A DNA stretch of 64,000 bases from an uncultured Collinsella sp. GTDB taxonomy: Bacteria > Actinomycetota > Coriobacteriia > Coriobacteriales > Coriobacteriaceae. Of the stretch, positions 60,217 through 64,000 are shown one piece after another. The position numbers and the translations under genes are program-made. The notes under the pieces were generated by a model, which did no database searches, was not told where the DNA came from, and saw only the letters and a list, made by a program, of their open reading frames with translations. Every line of letters starts with the position of its first letter. The stretch's first letter is position 1. The DNA lies in contig CAKTVQ010000005.1 in the NCBI GenBank assembly GCA_934630375.1, forward strand, positions 1 through 64,000, in the 5' to 3' direction.

Positions 60217-60281
60217 AAACCGTCCCAACATTCGACACTTTTCTCGATTTTGAGAAAAAGCATCGAATGTTGGGACGGTTT
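60217..60281. repeat. 65-bp hairpin, left copy
   Basis: AAACCGTCCCAACATTCGA (60217-60235) and its exact complement (60263-60281) enclose a 27-base loop that itself can fold (CTCGATTTTGAG). The identical arms reappear at 61457-61521, with the same 65-bp length and orientation. It follows the ABC exporter gene and can serve as terminator. Confidence 0.9.
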
Positions 60282-60381
60282 TTCTGCCATCCGATCGGGT
60301 GGAATCTCTAACTTGCATGCGAAGGTGTGCGAATCCGCGAGCAGGGGAATAAGGTTGGTTATCCGACCCATTGGAGGGCTC

Positions 60382-61419
60382 ATGGACCTGCCGATCGTCC
60401 TGTCCCATAAGACTGCCTGGCTGTACCACAATGTGGCGCGCCCGTCCGAGCCACTCTCGCGAGCAAGCAGCCTATACGATGAGGACTCGCTTGCTAACGA
60501 GGCGGAGCCGACTGCGGGCCTGCCCAAATTGGGGTTAGATGCCAAGGGGCTGAGAATATCTACGGCGGTCGAGATCGTTGCCGACTATCTGGCCTCACTT
60601 GGCATCCCGCATGAGGAGCTCGATCGTATCGATACGCTGGTCAGCTTCGATTTTGAACGCTCTCGGCCGGCGGGTCTCCGACGCCACGTATTTGGGGCGC
60701 CCATACCTTCGGATCATCTTATCGAGGTGGCAGAAGGCCTTCTGGTGGTTGATGAGGCCATGTGCTTCGTCCAGGCGGGTTCGTGGATGAGTGAGCCCGA
60801 GCAGCTGGAATATGGGTATGAAATTTGCGCCCGATACCATTTGAATCATTTGTCGTCAGGCGGTTATATCGAGATGGGGCAGAGGTATACCGTTGCCGAC
60901 TTGATCGCTTATTGCGATGAGAACCGATCTCGTCAGGGGGCTACACGTGCGGCTGCCGTGCTCAAACGCGTGCACGATGGTGCGCGGTCGCCCATGGAGT
61001 CGGCCACCGCGATCATGGTCGTCGCGAAGCGTTCCCAAGGCGGGCTCGGGTACACCAGGGTTGAGCTCAACCATCGGGTCGATGTTCCCAACGAGTTCAA
61101 ATATCTCGCTAAGGCTGGGTATTTCGAGATCGATGTATATGCACCTGCGAGCGGCACGGGGATTGAATATAACGGCTCGGACCATCTTGATAAGCAGCGC
61201 AGTGCGTCGGACGCGGAGCGTATGACCGTGCTGAGCGCGCTGGGCTTTAAGATGATCGTTCTCACCGGGACCCAGTTTGCCCACCAGCTGCAATTGCACC
61301 GGGCGATGAACGCCGTCGCGCTTGCTATGGGCCTCAAGTGCGACCGAAGCGAGGCGTTCCAGAAACGGCAGAATGACCTGCGGGAATTCGTGATTCGGCA
61401 CTGGAATGGTGGCCTTTAG
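60382..61419 (+). CDS. DUF559/Vsr-like nuclease-fold protein of unknown function
   Basis: A 345-residue protein starting MDLPIVLSHKTAWLYHNVAR with GGAGG upstream (60373-60377). The N-terminal two thirds resemble long AbiEi/transcriptional-regulator-like proteins of actinobacteria but carry no clear motif. The last ~95 residues fit the DUF559 pattern of the PD-(D/E)XK superfamily: FEIDVYAP, GIEYNGSDH, then SDAERMTVLSALGFKMIVLTG. Active-site candidates are the Asp of EIDVYAP and the Glu of IEYNG. The gene is bracketed by two copies of one 65-bp hairpin. It is unrelated to its neighbours and has a less biased codon use (more A/T at third positions). Function is unknown. Confidence 0.72.
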   Translation: MDLPIVLSHKTAWLYHNVARPSEPLSRASSLYDEDSLANEAEPTAGLPKLGLDAKGLRISTAVEIVADYLASLGIPHEELDRIDTLVSFDFERSRPAGLRRHVFGAPIPSDHLIEVAEGLLVVDEAMCFVQAGSWMSEPEQLEYGYEICARYHLNHLSSGGYIEMGQRYTVADLIAYCDENRSRQGATRAAAVLKRVHDGARSPMESATAIMVVAKRSQGGLGYTRVELNHRVDVPNEFKYLAKAGYFEIDVYAPASGTGIEYNGSDHLDKQRSASDAERMTVLSALGFKMIVLTGTQFAHQLQLHRAMNAVALAMGLKCDRSEAFQKRQNDLREFVIRHWNGGL

Positions 61420-61456
61420 GGGCGTCTGGCTTGTCTTCCGAGCTCTACGGACACCT

Positions 61457-61521
61457 AAACCGTCCCAACATTCGACGTTTTTTGCCAATATCGGGAAAAG
61501 CATCGAATGTTGGGACGGTTT
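61457..61521. repeat. 65-bp hairpin, right copy
   Basis: Arms AAACCGTCCCAACATTCGA (61457-61475) and complement (61503-61521) are identical to the copy at 60217-60281; loops differ but share the AAAAGCA block before the right arm. Confidence 0.9.
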
Positions 61522-61653
61522 GAATGCTGAGGATGGGTTCGGGAAGCCCTTCTTGCTCGAAGCGCCCCGTCCTGTCGTACGCGTGTCGACCCGGTTCCCG
61601 TGTGCGGTACTATATTCCCCGAAGAATAATGGCCTGTGCGAGGGGAGGATTGC

Positions 61654-62709
61654 GTGGACGAGCGCCTGCAACATGACGGTTTTGGCCGCGATATCAACTA
61701 CCTGCGCATTGCCGTGACCGACAAGTGCAATTTCCGCTGCATTTATTGCATGCCGGCCGACGGCGTGGCGCCGCGTGCACACGACGAGTTGCTCAGTGCC
61801 GAGGAAATCGCCCGCTTTGTGCGCCTAGTGGCGGGGGAGGGTATTCGCTGCGTACGCCTGACGGGTGGCGAGCCGCTGGTCAGCCGCCGCATTATCCCGC
61901 TCATCCGCGACATTCGCGCGATCCCGCAGATCGAGGACATCTCGCTCACCACCAACGGCGCGCTGCTGCCCAAGCTGGCGCCGCAGCTTAAAGACGCCGG
62001 GCTCGACCGCGTCAACATTTCGCTCGACACGCTCGACCCCACGCTCTTTGGAAAGATCACGCGCCTTGGCCGGCTCGAGCAGACTATGGCCGGCATCGAT
62101 GCGGCGCTTGCTTGGGGCTTTGAGCCGGTTAAGGTCAACTGCGTGGTCGTCCGCCGCCTCAACCAGGACGTGGCGGCCCTCGCGCGCCTGACCGTTGACC
62201 GTCCCATCCATCTGCGCTTTATCGAATACATGCCCATCGGCGACGAACACACGAGCTCGCATTGCGCTGTGGACCCGCATGCGCCCACGCTCAATCCCGA
62301 GCTGTGGGACGCGAGCGATACCGTGCCGAGCGACGAGCTGCGGGCGCGCATCAATGCCGGCGCCGCCGCAGCTGGCCTGGGCGAGCTTGAGCCACTCGAC
62401 ATCAACGACGCACCTGCCGGCGCGGGCCCTGCGCGCTATTGGCGCTTTCCGGGCGCGGCGGGCACGGTCGGCTTCATTAGTGCCATGTCCAACCATTTTT
62501 GCGCGAGCTGCAACCGTCTGCGCCTGACGGCGGACGGCAGCGTACGCCCCTGCCTGTTCAGCGATGCCGAGTATTCGGTTCGCGAGGCGCTGCGCCGCGG
62601 TGATGATATGCAGGTGCTTTCGATTTGGCGCGATGCCGTGGCCCACAAACCGCAGGAACACGCGATAATTGAGGGCACGCAACGATTTATGTCCCAAATC
62701 GGAGGATGA
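61654..62709 (+). CDS. moaA: GTP 3',8-cyclase (molybdenum cofactor biosynthesis protein A)
   Basis: Radical-SAM enzyme that starts molybdopterin synthesis from GTP. It has 351 residues. The N-terminal SAM cluster motif is CNFRCIYC; the C-terminal cluster Cys lie in CASCNRLRLTADGSVRPC; the protein ends in the conserved double glycine (QIGG). RLTGGEPLVSR and ISLTTNGALL are also typical. GTG 61654 has GGGGAGG 7 bases upstream. moaC-mobB follows 4 bases after the stop. Confidence 0.96.
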   Translation: MDERLQHDGFGRDINYLRIAVTDKCNFRCIYCMPADGVAPRAHDELLSAEEIARFVRLVAGEGIRCVRLTGGEPLVSRRIIPLIRDIRAIPQIEDISLTTNGALLPKLAPQLKDAGLDRVNISLDTLDPTLFGKITRLGRLEQTMAGIDAALAWGFEPVKVNCVVVRRLNQDVAALARLTVDRPIHLRFIEYMPIGDEHTSSHCAVDPHAPTLNPELWDASDTVPSDELRARINAGAAAAGLGELEPLDINDAPAGAGPARYWRFPGAAGTVGFISAMSNHFCASCNRLRLTADGSVRPCLFSDAEYSVREALRRGDDMQVLSIWRDAVAHKPQEHAIIEGTQRFMSQIGG

Positions 62710-62713
62710 TCAT

Positions 62714-64000
62714 ATGGCCAAGAGCAGGTACGCCGATGCCACCAAGGCCGCTCGCAGGGCCGCGATGTCTGCCCATAAAGCCGCGGCAGTCAGCAAAGAC
62801 GCCGCGACCGCGGCCGTGCAGCCGCCCGCGAGCGACAACGCCGCGCCCGCCCGCGACGCGCGCCGCGACGAGCTGACGCACGTGGACGCCAAGGGTGAGG
62901 TGCGCATGGTCGACGTATCCGACAAGGCCGAGACGCACCGCATCGCCATTGCCGAGGGCACCATCCTCATGCATCCCGAGACGCAGGCTATGGTGCTGCA
63001 AGACCGCGCCAAGAAGGGTGACGTGCTCGCCTGCGCGCGCGTGGCGGGTATCATGGCCATCAAGCGCACGAGCGACATCATCCCTATGTGCCATCCGCTG
63101 CTCATCACCAAGAGCAAGTGTGATATCGAGCCCATTGCTCCGGCGGGAACGCCGGCCGACGAGACGCCCGAGGGCTGGGCGCCGGCGCGTCCGGACGGGC
63201 AGGTCGGCTTTCACGTGCTGGTCACGGCGGGCGTGACGGGCAAGACGGGCATCGAGATGGAGGCGTTGACCGGAGCGAGCGCCGCGTGCCTGACCATCTA
63301 CGACATGTGCAAGGCCGTCGACCGCGGCATGGAGATTGTCGACGTACGCCTGCTGCACAAGGAGGGTGGCCGTTCGGGCGTGTGGGATCGCGCGGAGCGT
63401 CAAGCTGCTGCTGCCGAGGCCGCCGCTGGCGACGGCACCGCGCCCGCGAGCGCGCCTGTCGCTGTTTCTGCGCCCGCGGCCCCCACCCCGGCCGCCCCAG
63501 CGATCGCGTTCATCGGCTACCAGAACTCGGGCAAGACCACGCTTGTCGAGAAGGTCATCGCCGAGCTTACCCGCCGTGGCCTGCGAGTGGGTTCGCTCAA
63601 ACATCACGGGTACCATGGCTTCGATATCGATGTGCCCGCCAAGGATACCTGGCGCCATCACCAGGCGGGATCCAAACACGTGGGTCTCATTTGCGCCACG
63701 CGCTGGGCGGAGTACGCCGACACGCGCGAGGAGGACGAGATGCCCGCGCGCGAGCTTCTGTCGCGTTACAACGATGTTGACGTGGTGATTATCGAGGGCT
63801 ATAAGACCGAGGGCTTCGACAACATCGTGGTCGCGCGCTCCGGTGTGGATCGTCTGCGCGGCAAGAGCTCGCTCGACCTGGTCGACGGCCGCACGCTGGC
63901 CCTTGCCTGCAACGAGGCCCTGGCGCGCCAGGCCTTCGACGCTGGCTTTGCGACCCGAGCCATCAACATCAACGACGCCCGAGCCATCTGTGACCTCATC
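62714..64000 (+). CDS. MoaC-MobB fusion protein (3' cut by window)
   Basis: The frame is open from ATG 62714 (GGAGGA 7 bases upstream) to the end of the window, 429 codons. A ~54-residue Ala-rich leader precedes a MoaC domain (~55-220): MVDVSDK, RVAGIMAIKRTSDIIPMCHPL, GKTGIEMEALTGAS, DMCKAVDRGMEI, ending HKEGGRSG. MoaC makes cyclic pyranopterin monophosphate with MoaA. An Ala/Pro-rich linker (~225-263) leads to a MobB-like P-loop domain (FIGYQNSGKTTLVEKV, then VDVVIIEGYK), which assists guanine dinucleotide attachment. The fusion joins an early and a late step of the pathway. The end of the MobB domain or anything further lies outside the window. Confidence 0.9.
   Translation, partial: MAKSRYADATKAARRAAMSAHKAAAVSKDAATAAVQPPASDNAAPARDARRDELTHVDAKGEVRMVDVSDKAETHRIAIAEGTILMHPETQAMVLQDRAKKGDVLACARVAGIMAIKRTSDIIPMCHPLLITKSKCDIEPIAPAGTPADETPEGWAPARPDGQVGFHVLVTAGVTGKTGIEMEALTGASAACLTIYDMCKAVDRGMEIVDVRLLHKEGGRSGVWDRAERQAAAAEAAAGDGTAPASAPVAVSAPAAPTPAAPAIAFIGYQNSGKTTLVEKVIAELTRRGLRVGSLKHHGYHGFDIDVPAKDTWRHHQAGSKHVGLICATRWAEYADTREEDEMPARELLSRYNDVDVVIIEGYKTEGFDNIVVARSGVDRLRGKSSLDLVDGRTLALACNEALARQAFDAGFATRAININDARAICDLI

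Noticed and set aside
60250..60381. Upstream TTG extension of the nuclease-like gene into the 65-bp hairpin
   Set aside because: The extension would translate hairpin sequence and lacks a ribosome site. ATG 60382 has GGAGG and gives a sensible start.

Overview
The window reads as a gut actinobacterium of class Coriobacteriia, most likely a Collinsella. The evidence is a chromosome of roughly 60% GC, GTG/TTG starts alongside ATG, an actinobacterial GlnR-like regulator beside glnA, and the overall gene content. The genus is inferred from style and content, not from a marker gene. Both ends are cut: hisS enters at base 1, and a moaC-mobB fusion runs off at base 64000.

Layout. 1-12 kb: hisS end, ppc, a nickel-pincer lactate racemase set (larA and a MIP channel on +; larB, larC1 and a TetR regulator on -), serB and aspS. 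12-16 kb: an HPr-like protein and an iron-uptake set (feoA, feoA, feoB, Cys-rich feoB partner). 16-46.5 kb: a large pectin/hexuronate catabolic region. It holds LacI regulator 1, uxaC-uxaB-uxaA, a GPH symporter, GH28, GH43, a pectin methylesterase fused to an alpha/beta-hydrolase, an SGNH esterase, GH105, a sugar isomerase, two flavin/Fe-S oxidoreductases, a dhuI/dhuD-like pair, a YczE-like membrane protein, a HIT protein, a GntR regulator, kdgA, kdgK and LacI regulator 2. An AlbA_2-type ATP-binding gene with a striking operator array sits inside it. 46.5-64 kb: a HepT/MntA toxin-antitoxin pair with a RelB/DinJ-like fusion, glnA with a GlnR-like regulator, an HtrA protease, ligA, MerR plus MATE, a heterodimeric ABC exporter, a DUF559-like nuclease gene between two copies of one hairpin, and moaA with moaC-mobB.

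How the pectin genes fit together. None of the pectinolytic proteins shows a signal peptide, so imported oligogalacturonides would be de-esterified and trimmed in the cytoplasm. Galacturonate would go through UxaC, UxaB and UxaA to 2-keto-3-deoxygluconate (KDG). Unsaturated uronate would go through the DhuI/DhuD-like pair to the same KDG, and KdgK plus KdgA would finish to pyruvate and glyceraldehyde-3-phosphate. Two palindromic operator types recur: GGTGAACGTTCACC (uxaC, transporter, GH105, dhuD, HIT) and ACGAAAYCGRTTTCGT (kdgK, YczE, HIT, GltD-like gene). They match the two LacI regulators in number and position.

The most unusual signals are: (i) two KDG-type promoters that share a leader hairpin with a conserved loop on unrelated stems, plus a second conserved structured element ahead of kdgA and the YczE gene; (ii) the DinJ-MntA fusion antitoxin; (iii) the nuclease gene bracketed by twin 65-bp hairpins; (iv) an eight-copy operator array before an AlbA_2 gene and a 10-bp tandem repeat after it; (v) LarC without its C-terminal half and a lactate-type channel with NQA instead of NPA; and (vi) several families of long intergenic palindromes.
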